Below, piece by piece: positions 1 through 8,367 of a stretch of 64,000 nucleotides of DNA (its first letter is position 1; every line of letters starts with the position of its first letter). The position numbers and the translations under genes are program-made. The notes beneath the pieces are model-generated. The model was not told the DNA's origin, made no database searches, and saw nothing but the letters and a program-made list of their open reading frames with translations. This DNA comes from Leucobacter tardus (GTDB taxonomy: Bacteria > Actinomycetota > Actinomycetes > Actinomycetales > Microbacteriaceae), in NCBI RefSeq assembly GCF_017583045.1, contig NZ_JAGFBF010000006.1, positions 120,152-184,151 on the forward strand, given 5' to 3'.

Positions 1-450
1 ATCCAGCGGAATGCCGACGATCCGAGGAGTCGCACGCCCGTCCTCGCGAATCGCACCGCCACCGAGTGTGCCGTGCTCGGTCTCGACGAAACCGATCGCC
101 GCGAGCGTGTTCCACCCCACCTCGCAGCCGGAGTCGGCGCGGACGCGCAGATCGGCCCCCGCATACGCCAGCAACGCCCTGTCGGGGATGCCGGTTCGCT
201 CAGCGACGTTGGCGACCCAGCCAGGGTCGGGCAGGGAACCGACCACCCGGGGGTCCGCGTCGGCCGTCGCCTCAGTCGTCGGCGTCACCTCTGACGACGC
301 GGACACCGCACGCTCGCGGGTGAAGTCCCGACTCTGCGCGTGAGAGGCGAGCGTCCCGATCGACCAGACGACGCAGACGGTCGCCGCGCAACCGAGGGGC
401 ACGAGGACCGTCAAGCGACGACGCGCACGTCGATCGTCCGATCCCGACAC
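1..450 (-). CDS. Lytic-transglycosylase-like exported protein (3'-truncated by window edge)
   Basis: Only the first 150 codons are in the window; the C-terminus runs off the left edge. Reading from a GTG at 450, the protein has a short Arg-rich N-terminus, one hydrophobic segment (about residues 14-35, containing VPLGCAATVCVVWSIGTLA), a Thr/Ala/Asp-rich spacer, and then the start of a globular domain with GWNTLAAIGFVETEHG near residue 120. That motif, with its catalytic-type Glu, is typical of soluble/membrane-bound lytic murein transglycosylases (MltB/SLT-like fold) that cleave peptidoglycan glycan strands outside the membrane. It begins 9 bp after the hmuV stop codon, so it may be the last gene of the haem operon. 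The family call rests on one motif and the exported architecture; the exact subfamily is not resolved. Confidence 0.7.
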   Translation of the reverse strand, partial: MSGSDDRRARRRLTVLVPLGCAATVCVVWSIGTLASHAQSRDFTRERAVSASSEVTPTTEATADADPRVVGSLPDPGWVANVAERTGIPDRALLAYAGADLRVRADSGCEVGWNTLAAIGFVETEHGTLGGGAIREDGRATPRIVGIPLD

Positions 451-459
451 GGTGCGTTC

Positions 460-1236
460 TTACCCCGCTCGGCGCGGGATCACGATGGGACGACCGGTGT
501 CCGGATCCGGCATCACCCGCACCGGGGTTCCGTAGACGGCCTCGATCCGCTCGGCCGTGAGCACCGATTCCGGAGCGCCCCGCGCCGCGAGCGCGCCGTC
601 GGCGAGGATCGCGATCTCATCGGCGTACGCAGCCGCCAGCGACAGGTCGTGGAGTACGACGATGACCGCCTTCCCTGCGGCGGCGAGGCGACGGGAGATG
701 CGCAGCACCTCCTCTTGGTGGCGCAGGTCGAGCGCGGCCGTCGGCTCGTCGAGCAGCACGATCCGCGTCTGCTGGGCCAGCACGCGCGCCAGCGACACCC
801 GCGCCTTCTCGCCGCCCGAGAGCGTCGGAAACATGCGGTCCGTGAGGTGCGCGACATCGGTGACCGCGATCGCATCGGCGATGGCGGCATCGTCGTCGTC
901 GGCACGGTCCGTACCCATCCAGGGGGCTCGCCCCATGTCGATGACCTGCCGGGCGGTGAACGAGAACGCCACCTGGTTCGCCTGCAGCAAGACGGCGCGA
1001 ATGCGCGCGAGCTCCCTCGCGTCCCACTCGCCGAGCGGCCGGCCGTCGAGTGTGACTCGTCCCTCCGTGGGAGTCAGATCGCCCGACAGCAAGCCGAGCA
1101 CCGTCGATTTGCCCGCCCCGTTCGGACCGACGAGCGCGAGCACTTCGCCGTAGCGCACGTCCATCGAGACCGACTCGACGATCCGGATGCGTCCGGCACG
1201 GTAACTCGCGGCCTCGAGCCGCTGCGCCGCGCTCAC
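460..1236 (-). CDS. hmuV: Haem ABC transporter ATP-binding protein HmuV
   Basis: 258-residue ATPase that should power haem import through HmuU. Visible motifs in order: Walker A GPNGAGKST (residues 37-45), signature LSGGEKARVSLAR (about 137), Walker B RIVLLDEPTAALD (about 157), and switch His in VVLHDLS. It is most like the FepC/HmuV group that serves haem and siderophore importers. The chosen GTG at 1236 overlaps the hmuU stop by 4 bp (GTGA), the usual sign of translational coupling; the open frame extends far upstream but only as a shadow of hmuU. The haem assignment rests mainly on the HtaA-domain genes upstream in the same operon. Confidence 0.92.
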   Translation of the reverse strand: MSAAQRLEAASYRAGRIRIVESVSMDVRYGEVLALVGPNGAGKSTVLGLLSGDLTPTEGRVTLDGRPLGEWDARELARIRAVLLQANQVAFSFTARQVIDMGRAPWMGTDRADDDDAAIADAIAVTDVAHLTDRMFPTLSGGEKARVSLARVLAQQTRIVLLDEPTAALDLRHQEEVLRISRRLAAAGKAVIVVLHDLSLAAAYADEIAILADGALAARGAPESVLTAERIEAVYGTPVRVMPDPDTGRPIVIPRRAG

Positions 1237-2303
1237 GCCCACCCTCCGGAACGACGTCGGTTGCGCCGGATGAGCCAGTAGAAGAACGGCCCGCCGACCA
1301 GAGAGGTCAGCATGCCGATCGGCAGGTCTGCCGAGGGGACGATGGTGCGTGCGATCAGATCGGCGTACACGAGCAGTGTCGCACCCCCGGCGATCGAGCA
1401 GACCAGCAACCAGCGATGCGCGGGGCCGAGGATCATGCGCACCACGTGCGGCACCACGAGCCCCACGAACGCGATGATGCCGACGAACGCGACACCGACC
1501 CCGGTGAGCAACGCGACGAGCACGACCGACCAGATGCGCAACCGCTCCACTTTCACCCCGAGGTGCGCGGCCGTGCGATCGCCCAGGGAGAGCAGGTCGT
1601 ACTGCGGAGCGAGCTTGATCGCCAGACCCGCGGCGAGCACACCGACGATCGCGACGATGGCGACCTCGTTCCACCGCGAGCCGTTGATGGATCCGAGCTG
1701 CCAGAACACGATCTGCTCGCGGCTGGACGTGTCGCCCGCGAACATGATGAGGGCGAGGCCAGCGCCGGCGAACGCGTTCACGGCGATGCCGGTCAGGAGC
1801 AGCGTGACGACCTCGGTGCGCCCCTGCGCACGCGCCGTCGCATACACGACGAGCGTCGCGGCGAGCCCGCCGAGGAACGCGAACGCGGCGATCGTCCACC
1901 CGCCGAACACGCCCAGGCCGAACGTGATGGCGCCGGCCGCCCCGAGAGCTGCGCCCGAAGAGACCCCGACCACTCCGGGCTCGGCGAGCGGATTGCCGAA
2001 GATCGCCTGCATGACGCCGCCCGCGACGGCGAGCGCCGCGCCGACGAGGAGAGACATCACCACGCGCGGGAACCGGATCTGCCAGAGCGTCTGCTCGATC
2101 AACCGGTCGCCGGGAGCCCACGGGGTGTCGATGCCGATGGTCTTCAGGATCGACCCCACGACTTCGGCAGGGCCGATGGGCAGCTGACCGAGTCCCGCGG
2201 AGAGGAGCACGCCGATGGCGAGGAGCGCACAGGTCACCACCAGCACCCACGCGCCGCGCTTGACGGTCGGCGGCGGGGCCTGAGCGGTCGAGACGTCGGT
2301 CAC
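1233..2303 (-). CDS. hmuU: Haem ABC transporter permease HmuU (FecCD family)
   Basis: 356-residue polytopic membrane protein, the normal length for FecCD/BtuC-type permeases. The conserved N-terminal region shows the family pattern RFPRVVMSLLVGAALAVAG, then MQAIFGNPLAEPGVVGVSSG, and later the cytoplasmic coupling region near GIIAFVGLVVPHVVR, which contacts the ATPase. It should dimerise and form the pore for haem delivered by HmuT. The GTG start at 2303 overlaps the hmuT stop by 4 bp, and its own stop overlaps hmuV, so hmuT-hmuU-hmuV is one tightly coupled unit. A siderophore substrate cannot be excluded from this protein alone. Confidence 0.93.
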   Translation of the reverse strand: MTDVSTAQAPPPTVKRGAWVLVVTCALLAIGVLLSAGLGQLPIGPAEVVGSILKTIGIDTPWAPGDRLIEQTLWQIRFPRVVMSLLVGAALAVAGGVMQAIFGNPLAEPGVVGVSSGAALGAAGAITFGLGVFGGWTIAAFAFLGGLAATLVVYATARAQGRTEVVTLLLTGIAVNAFAGAGLALIMFAGDTSSREQIVFWQLGSINGSRWNEVAIVAIVGVLAAGLAIKLAPQYDLLSLGDRTAAHLGVKVERLRIWSVVLVALLTGVGVAFVGIIAFVGLVVPHVVRMILGPAHRWLLVCSIAGGATLLVYADLIARTIVPSADLPIGMLTSLVGGPFFYWLIRRNRRRSGGWA

Positions 2304-3460
2304 GGGGCCTCGGATCCGGAACCGGACTCGGGCGCGTAGATCGCTCGGGCCAGCGCGTCGACCACCTCGGCCGAGCGCGGTCCGAACGAGAGCACCGCTC
2401 CATCGTCCATGTCGACGACCCGCCGGTGTTCACCGGCGGCAGTCACCGCGATCGCGGGCTTCTCCTGGACCAACCCGTCCACCCCTCCGACTGACTCGAT
2501 TCCACCGGTCATGGTCAGGATCAGGTCGGGATTCGCCGCGACGAGCGCCTCATCGGTCATGGGCTTCATGCCGGCCCACCCGAGTTCGCCCGCGACGTCG
2601 ACACCGCCCAGGGCCTCGATCAGCTGATCCGCGCCGGATTCCGATCCGAACATATAGTACACACCTGCGTTTCCGCGCAGATAGAGGAAGAGGATGCGCA
2701 CCCGATCCCCCTCGGCGGCCGGCACCATGTCGGCGACCTCGGCGACCTTCGCATCGACCTCGTCGCCGATGCGCTCCGCGAGCTGCTCGCCGGCTTCCTC
2801 GGCACCGTAGACCGCGGCGACTTGTGTGACGAGGTGCTGCGCTCCGGCGAACGACGGATCGTTCTGCACGAAGATCACCGTGATGCCGACGTCCCTGAGC
2901 TGTTCGATCACGTCGCGGGGGCCGATCGTTCCGTCCGTGATGACCACGTCGGGCTTCAGCCCGATGACCGCCTCGGCGTTCACCGTGTGGCCGCCAGACG
3001 TGACGACCTCGAGGTCCTCGGTACCGGGGAAGGTCGTCGACTGGTCCTTTCCGACGAGCGTCTCTCCGAAGCCGAGTGCCCAGGCGCTCGCCGCGATCGA
3101 TCCGGCGAGGTCGAGGGCGACGACGCGGTCCGTGGACTCGACGATCATCTCGTCTTCGCCGCCGCCCTGGGCATAGGACGTCACGGTGGCCGGGAGCGTC
3201 TGAGCCGGATCCTCGGCGATCGGTTCGATCGCCGAATCGGGCAGCACCGCGGTCGAAGGCCCCTCGTAGCTGCGCGGGTCGTCGAGCACCTCGAGCTCGG
3301 AGAGCGGCCGCTGCGGTTCGTTCGACGCGCCGGATTCCCCGTGCGGACTGCCCGAGCAGCCGACGAGCACGAGCGCACCTGCAACCGCGGTCGCGACGAG
3401 CGCGGTGATGCGGCGGCGACGCGCGCCGGGACACCGGTGTCCGAGTGCGGCGCCGCTCAT
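2300..3460 (-). CDS. hmuT: Haem-binding lipoprotein HmuT
   Basis: 386-residue substrate-binding protein. The N-terminus has a basic stretch (ARRRR), a hydrophobic core and a lipobox ending LVGC at about residue 35, so it is predicted to be lipid-anchored outside the membrane. The mature part has the TroA/BtuF fold signature: VVALDLAGSIAASAWALG, GLKPDVVITDG, and a long central helix rich in Ala/Glu/Asp. It would receive haem from the HtaA-type surface proteins and pass it to HmuUV. The ATG at 3460 overlaps the stop of the upstream hta gene by 4 bp (ATGA). HmuT-type haem ligands (one His, one Tyr) were not individually confirmed. Confidence 0.92.
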   Translation of the reverse strand: MSGAALGHRCPGARRRRITALVATAVAGALVLVGCSGSPHGESGASNEPQRPLSELEVLDDPRSYEGPSTAVLPDSAIEPIAEDPAQTLPATVTSYAQGGGEDEMIVESTDRVVALDLAGSIAASAWALGFGETLVGKDQSTTFPGTEDLEVVTSGGHTVNAEAVIGLKPDVVITDGTIGPRDVIEQLRDVGITVIFVQNDPSFAGAQHLVTQVAAVYGAEEAGEQLAERIGDEVDAKVAEVADMVPAAEGDRVRILFLYLRGNAGVYYMFGSESGADQLIEALGGVDVAGELGWAGMKPMTDEALVAANPDLILTMTGGIESVGGVDGLVQEKPAIAVTAAGEHRRVVDMDDGAVLSFGPRSAEVVDALARAIYAPESGSGSEAP

Positions 3461-4422
3461 CGGTCGTCCCCGTACAGCTTGCGCACCTGGTCGTCGGATG
3501 CCGGGTCGCCGGTCCCCGACGGGGTCGACTCACCGATGGGTGTGGGACTCGCGGCCCCCGCTCCGTCTTGCGCGGTCGGTGCGGTTGGGGCGGTTGGGGC
3601 GGCCTTCGGTCGGCGCCCGCCGACCAGCATGCCGACGGTGAACCCGATGACGAGCAGAGCCACTCCGCCGATGACGAGCGGCAGCCACGGAACCTGCGGA
3701 ACCGGGAGGACGGTCGTCTCGGTGTCGGTCGCCTCTGGATCTGGGGTCGCCGCGGTCTGCACGGGAGCCGCGGCGACGGAGTCGCACCCGTCGAACTGCA
3801 GGGACACGGTCAGCGGGTCGAGCGCTTCACCCGACTCGTAGAATCCGGCGAACGCCTGTGCCCCCGAGTTCGTCAGTGTCGTCGGCAGATCGGCGATGTC
3901 GAGTACGTCGTCAGCGGGCGCGAGCGCCCCCTCCACGGCGACGTCGCCCACCCACTCCTGCGCGGTGTCGACCGCGACCTCTCCTTCCATGTCGGTGCTC
4001 TTCGCATCGAGCAGCAGGGCGGCTCGGCCGTCGCCCTCGAACTCGATGGTCGGATTGGCGAGGGTCAGATCCAGCACGCCGTCGTGTCCGGTGAAGTGCA
4101 CGGTCCCGGTGAAGGAGATGGTTCCGGTGCCGGTGGCGGGGTCGATGCTGCCGGTCGCGTCGGACCACCGGAAGTTCGGGGTCTCATACTCCGCACCGTC
4201 CGAGGTCTCCCACGAGCCGTTCGCGATCGAACCGCTGATGTATGAGCGGAAGCTCTCCTTCACTCCCCAGTCGAGCGTGCCCCCGGTCACCGCGCACGAC
4301 GCGGACTGCTCCTGGGCTGCAAGCGGTGCCGCCGCTGCCGCGGTGGGTACGGCGAGCACCGCCGCGGCGAGCGATGCGGTCAGCAGTGCCCCTCCGACGC
4401 GAAGACCTGAACGAGATTTCAC
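3457..4422 (-). CDS. Single-HtaA-domain haem-binding membrane-anchored protein (HtaB-like)
   Basis: 321 residues from a GTG at 4422, chosen because GAAGGA sits 6 nt upstream; the frame is open further but without signal. A signal peptide ends in an Ala-rich stretch, followed by one HtaA domain that starts GTLDWGVKESFRSYISG and ends FAGFYESGEALDPLT. The Tyr of SFRSY, the His of HFTGH and the Tyr of GFYE, equivalent to the haem ligands known for corynebacterial HtaA domains, are all present. A Thr-rich spacer, one transmembrane helix (PLVIGGVALLVIGFTVGML) and a short cytoplasmic tail with Pro/Ala/Thr repeats follow. It likely relays haem close to the membrane to HmuT, as inferred for HtaB in Corynebacterium. 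Confidence 0.88.
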   Translation of the reverse strand: MKSRSGLRVGGALLTASLAAAVLAVPTAAAAAPLAAQEQSASCAVTGGTLDWGVKESFRSYISGSIANGSWETSDGAEYETPNFRWSDATGSIDPATGTGTISFTGTVHFTGHDGVLDLTLANPTIEFEGDGRAALLLDAKSTDMEGEVAVDTAQEWVGDVAVEGALAPADDVLDIADLPTTLTNSGAQAFAGFYESGEALDPLTVSLQFDGCDSVAAAPVQTAATPDPEATDTETTVLPVPQVPWLPLVIGGVALLVIGFTVGMLVGGRRPKAAPTAPTAPTAQDGAGAASPTPIGESTPSGTGDPASDDQVRKLYGDDR

Positions 4423-4469
4423 GGGTGTTCCTTCACTGCAATCTGGGGTGATGTGGGGTCGGCCGGTGG

Positions 4470-7400
4470 TCATGCGAGCTGCACCTGGGGCGCAGCGGCG
4501 AGCTCGCGACGCTGCCTCACCACCAGCAGCGAGGTGCACGCCGCGATCGCCAGCAGCGCGCCGGCGCTCGCCCACCACTCCCAGGGTGCCATGCCTCCGG
4601 CACGAATGAGGTCGCCGATTCCGCCGCCACCGCCGGCGCCGCCTGCAGCGGTCACCGCCGCGACGGTATCGGCAGACGCACGCTCGTCGGGTTCGAGGAT
4701 CTCGATCTTCGCTCCCGCATCGGTGCTGCCCTGGAAGGTGAGCACGTGATCGCCCGTCCCCTCCTTCGGCAGCGTCCCCGACCAGGTCACGAGGCCGTTC
4801 TCGTCAGCCGAAGCCTCGTCATCGAGCACCATGGGCTCTCCGTCGACAGGATCCGTGTACAGCACGACGAGCACGCCGTCGTCCTCAGGTTCGAACCCTG
4901 CCGCCTGCGCCTCGATCCGGCCGCCCTCGCGGACCTTGTCCGCCGGGGTGAGCACTTCGAGGCCCTCCGTGGTCGGAGGCGTGGCCGCAGCTGTGTACTG
5001 CTTCCCGTCGTCACCGTCCTGGGTCGCGCCGTAGGAGACCCGGCTCGGATCGCCGACGGTGAACGTGAGGTTGTCGAACCCGATCGACTGCGAGGAGTTC
5101 AGGCCCATCAGCGACCCGCTCACCGGAACGTTGCTCCAGGTCACTTCGCCGTTCGGCCCCACCGACTTGCTCGCCCCGGACAGGTCGAGGGCGTACGACG
5201 CCTTGCCGTACGAGGTGGTGTTGCCGGTGTTGAGTGTCGCCGACGACGCACTGTTCACCGTGATCGACGGGTTCGCGACCTGGAACATGGTCATGCCGTA
5301 CCCCTTGAACGAGACGACGCCCGAGAACTTCACCGTGCCCGTCTGGCTGCGCTGATCCCAATTACTGCCCTCGGCCTGCGGGAACAACCAGCCGCCGCCG
5401 ACGCCGCTCGTCTCGATGGTGCCCCCCGCGCAGTGCCGTGACGGAGTGGGGCACCCCGATCCAGACTTCTTGCTCGTGTAATCTGCGAAGTATTGCGACA
5501 CGCCCCACTTCAGCGAGCCGGCACCGGCGGCACCGCCGGCGGTGCCCACAGCCCGCGGCTCGGCGCGCTTCTGCGACGGGTTCGGAGCCTTCGGATCAGA
5601 CGCAACAGCTTTCTTCACATTCGGATCGTTGTCCCCAACGGTGAATGTGATGGGATCGAGTGCCGTTCCTGCCTCGTAGAAGCCGCCGAACGCTTCGGCA
5701 CCCTTCTCCGTCAGCGTTGCTGCCGCATCGGACCACGTCACACTGCTGCCGAATCGGGCGCCCGAGTCGAGCTTGAGACTGGCCACCACGACGTTCTTCA
5801 GGTTCAGCTTGCCTCCGACAGCATCCATCCCCTCGAACTTGAGGCCCGTCACGTCGAAAATGAGCTGGGCCTTCGTCGCAGATGTGACCTTGATGCGCGG
5901 GTTGAGGAATGTGAGGTTCAGCGCGTGTCCGCCGTCCATTTGGTGACCCTTGAATTGCACCGCTCCGGAGTACTCAACGGTGCCACGGTTCGTCGCTGCG
6001 TTCCAGTGCTCGTTTGACACTTGCCTGAACACGAAAGGTTCGCCCTGCGCCCGCTGAGAAGCGCCATCTCGAGCCGAAACGGTGCCGTGCGCGATCGGGC
6101 CCGTGACGTACTTCAGAAAACTCTCTTTCACACCCCAGCTCATCGTACCGATGCTTCCGGAGCTCTTCGTGTCGACGGTGACCTTCGTCGTCCCCTGCGA
6201 TGATCGGTATGCGCGCGAGTCGGTCGGGACGAACGTTGCCGTGAGCATATGGTCGCCTGCCTGCAGGCCACTGACCCGCACCGACGCTTTCCCACCCTTC
6301 AACTCCGCGGTTCCGAGGCTCGAACCGTTGCTCGTGAACTGGACGCGTCCGCGAGCGTCGGCGGGAGCGACCGTTGCGGTCAGTGTGACCTCGTTCCCCT
6401 CCACGATCGAGGCGCGCGACGCCGAGAGAGTGGTCTGTGTCGCCTTCGGTGACGGGGCTGGCCCCGCCGAGTCTCCGAGTTCCGCCGTGAGGGTGACCGG
6501 ATCGAGTTCGACGCCCGGATCGTAGAACCCTCCGAACGCGCGTGCCCCCTCCGCCGTGAGGGTCGCCGGTGCATCAGACCAGGTGTAGGTGCTTCCGTCC
6601 ACATCGGGTCCGTCGAGCGTGAGCGTGGCGAATGGCACGTTCTGCTGCTCGAAGAAGTTGTCGCTGATCGACGTCATACCCGCGAACTCGCGGCTTCTCA
6701 CGTCCAGGTACAGTGTGCCCTCGCCTGGCGAGGTGATCTCGACGCGGGGTTTCGTGAACCGCATGTCGAGGGCGGGGGCGGTTCTTCCGTCGACTGCCAT
6801 GCGGTGCCCGGTGAAGTGCACTCCGTCATCAAGGCCGAAGGTCGTATCGAGAGTACTTCCATCGGACATCCCCTTGCCCGACCCTGCGGACCACTTGAAC
6901 TGGCGATCCGCCGGCCGCATGTTCTCGCTATCGCTGGTCGTCGCGCCGAGCAGCACGAACGCTCCCTTCGCGACCGGTCCCTGCACGTAGCTGCGGAACG
7001 ACGCCTTCACCCCCCAATCGAGCTGTGCAGCGTCGACGGTGGTCTCGATCGGCGCGTCCTCTCGCTCCGTGACGACGACCTCATCCGCGGCGGAGACCGA
7101 GGCGCGAAACGCCTGGGGATCCCGCGGTGTGAAGGCGGCCGTGATCTGGTGGGCCCCTACCGGAAGTGCATCGGTCGACAACGCGGCCGACCCGTTCGCG
7201 ACCTCGACCGATGATCCAAGATTCCCGGTGCCGAACAAGAACTGCACGCTTCCGGCAGCCTCCCTCGGCGCCACATTCGCTCGGATCCGGAGGGGCTCGC
7301 CCACCTCAATCTGTGCTTGTGCAGCCGTGACCGTCGTAGTCGTCTCGGCGATGCCGTCCGACCCGTCCGACCCATCACCAGCGTCGTCCGACCCGTCACC

Positions 7401-8279
7401 GGAATCGGACGAACCGTCGTCAGCACCTGACGAACCATCACCCGCATCAGCGGAACCGTCGCTGGCATCGGATGACCCGTCGCCGGCATCAGCCGCGCCA
7501 TCACCCGGGTCGGCCGACCCGCCGTCGGCGCCTCCGGCTGCGTCGACGGGGAGTGTGAACGTCAGCGGATCCAGCACCTCACCGGCCTCGTAGAACCCAC
7601 CAAACGCGGTCTCACCCTCGTCAGTCAGCGTCGCCGGAACCGCCGCCCAGGTGAACGCCGATCCGTCAGCTGTCGCACCAGCACTCAGATTCAACGTCGC
7701 GAAAGGAACGTTGCTCTCCTCGAAGAACTCCTGACTGATCGAGGTCATCCCCTCGAACTTGCGGCTCTTCACATCCAGGTACAGCGTGCCCTCAGTCGCT
7801 GAGGTCACCTCCACCCGCGGATTCGTGAACTGCATATCGAGCGCCGGAGCCGTCACCCCGTCAACCGTCATCTCGTGACCGGTGAAGTGCACACCGTTCC
7901 CCGCTCCGAAACTCACATCGGCGGTGCTGCCATCCGTCGCGGCAGTCCCCGCACCACCGGACCAGGACAGGTGCTCAGCAGCCGGACGCAGATTCTCCGC
8001 GCTCGCCGTGGTGTTGCCGAGCAGCTCGTACGCACCGTGCGCGATCGGGCCGAACAGGTAGCTCCGGAACGACTGCTTCACTCCCCAGTCGAGCGTCGCA
8101 CCCGCAACCGTTCCATCAGTGGGCGCCGCGTAGGCGGTGGGGGCGGAAACGAACGCCGCTCCAGCAGCCAAGACTGCGGCAAGTCCCGCACCGAGGAGAG
8201 CTCGCACGCTCCGCGCACCCCGCGACCGGCGATCAACTCGAATCCTCTGAGTTTCTTCTGCAGACGGAGACACCGACAT
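4470..8279 (-). CDS. htaA: Large multi-domain HtaA haem receptor with four HtaA domains
   Basis: 1269-residue exported protein. Order: signal peptide (cleavage likely after AYA), HtaA domain 1 (about 56-243), a Ser/Asp/Gly/Ala-rich repetitive linker (about 244-316), an Ig-like domain (320-413), HtaA 2 (416-600), Ig-like (606-700), HtaA 3 (708-880), HtaA 4 (920-1078), a further exposed domain and a C-terminal transmembrane helix (about 1240-1262) with a basic tail. Domains 1-3 keep the haem-ligand pattern SF(R/L)xY, F(T/K)GH and GGFY; domain 4 has FKGYGM in place of the His motif, lacks the last Tyr motif, and gains a Cys pair. HtaA proteins bind haem and haemoglobin at the cell surface in Corynebacterium. 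Start: ATG at 8279 is my choice; an in-frame GTG at 8309 overlaps nothing but lacks a clear ribosome site. Confidence 0.87.
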   Translation of the reverse strand: MSVSPSAEETQRIRVDRRSRGARSVRALLGAGLAAVLAAGAAFVSAPTAYAAPTDGTVAGATLDWGVKQSFRSYLFGPIAHGAYELLGNTTASAENLRPAAEHLSWSGGAGTAATDGSTADVSFGAGNGVHFTGHEMTVDGVTAPALDMQFTNPRVEVTSATEGTLYLDVKSRKFEGMTSISQEFFEESNVPFATLNLSAGATADGSAFTWAAVPATLTDEGETAFGGFYEAGEVLDPLTFTLPVDAAGGADGGSADPGDGAADAGDGSSDASDGSADAGDGSSGADDGSSDSGDGSDDAGDGSDGSDGIAETTTTVTAAQAQIEVGEPLRIRANVAPREAAGSVQFLFGTGNLGSSVEVANGSAALSTDALPVGAHQITAAFTPRDPQAFRASVSAADEVVVTEREDAPIETTVDAAQLDWGVKASFRSYVQGPVAKGAFVLLGATTSDSENMRPADRQFKWSAGSGKGMSDGSTLDTTFGLDDGVHFTGHRMAVDGRTAPALDMRFTKPRVEITSPGEGTLYLDVRSREFAGMTSISDNFFEQQNVPFATLTLDGPDVDGSTYTWSDAPATLTAEGARAFGGFYDPGVELDPVTLTAELGDSAGPAPSPKATQTTLSASRASIVEGNEVTLTATVAPADARGRVQFTSNGSSLGTAELKGGKASVRVSGLQAGDHMLTATFVPTDSRAYRSSQGTTKVTVDTKSSGSIGTMSWGVKESFLKYVTGPIAHGTVSARDGASQRAQGEPFVFRQVSNEHWNAATNRGTVEYSGAVQFKGHQMDGGHALNLTFLNPRIKVTSATKAQLIFDVTGLKFEGMDAVGGKLNLKNVVVASLKLDSGARFGSSVTWSDAAATLTEKGAEAFGGFYEAGTALDPITFTVGDNDPNVKKAVASDPKAPNPSQKRAEPRAVGTAGGAAGAGSLKWGVSQYFADYTSKKSGSGCPTPSRHCAGGTIETSGVGGGWLFPQAEGSNWDQRSQTGTVKFSGVVSFKGYGMTMFQVANPSITVNSASSATLNTGNTTSYGKASYALDLSGASKSVGPNGEVTWSNVPVSGSLMGLNSSQSIGFDNLTFTVGDPSRVSYGATQDGDDGKQYTAAATPPTTEGLEVLTPADKVREGGRIEAQAAGFEPEDDGVLVVLYTDPVDGEPMVLDDEASADENGLVTWSGTLPKEGTGDHVLTFQGSTDAGAKIEILEPDERASADTVAAVTAAGGAGGGGGIGDLIRAGGMAPWEWWASAGALLAIAACTSLLVVRQRRELAAAPQVQLA

Positions 8280-8311
8280 CACTCCCACCAGTACATTTCT
8301 CTCGAACACGG

Positions 8312-8341
8312 GTGCCCCGCGCGCCGAAGCGTGCGGGGCAC
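8312..8341. terminator. Hairpin between the two large hta genes
   Basis: Perfect 9-bp arms GTGCCCCGC / GCGGGGCAC around a 12-nt loop, about 25 nt after the stop codon of the sortase-signal hta gene. There is no strong T run on the minus strand, so it could be an attenuating or processing hairpin that sets the ratio of the first hta transcript to the rest of the operon. Confidence 0.5.
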
Positions 8342-8367
8342 CTCACTGTGCATTCTTTCGAGGCCGC

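Noticed and set aside
460..2433. Very long open frame extending hmuV upstream
   Set aside because: The upstream part is the hmuU gene read in another frame; the GTGA overlap at 1236 gives a normal-length ATPase.
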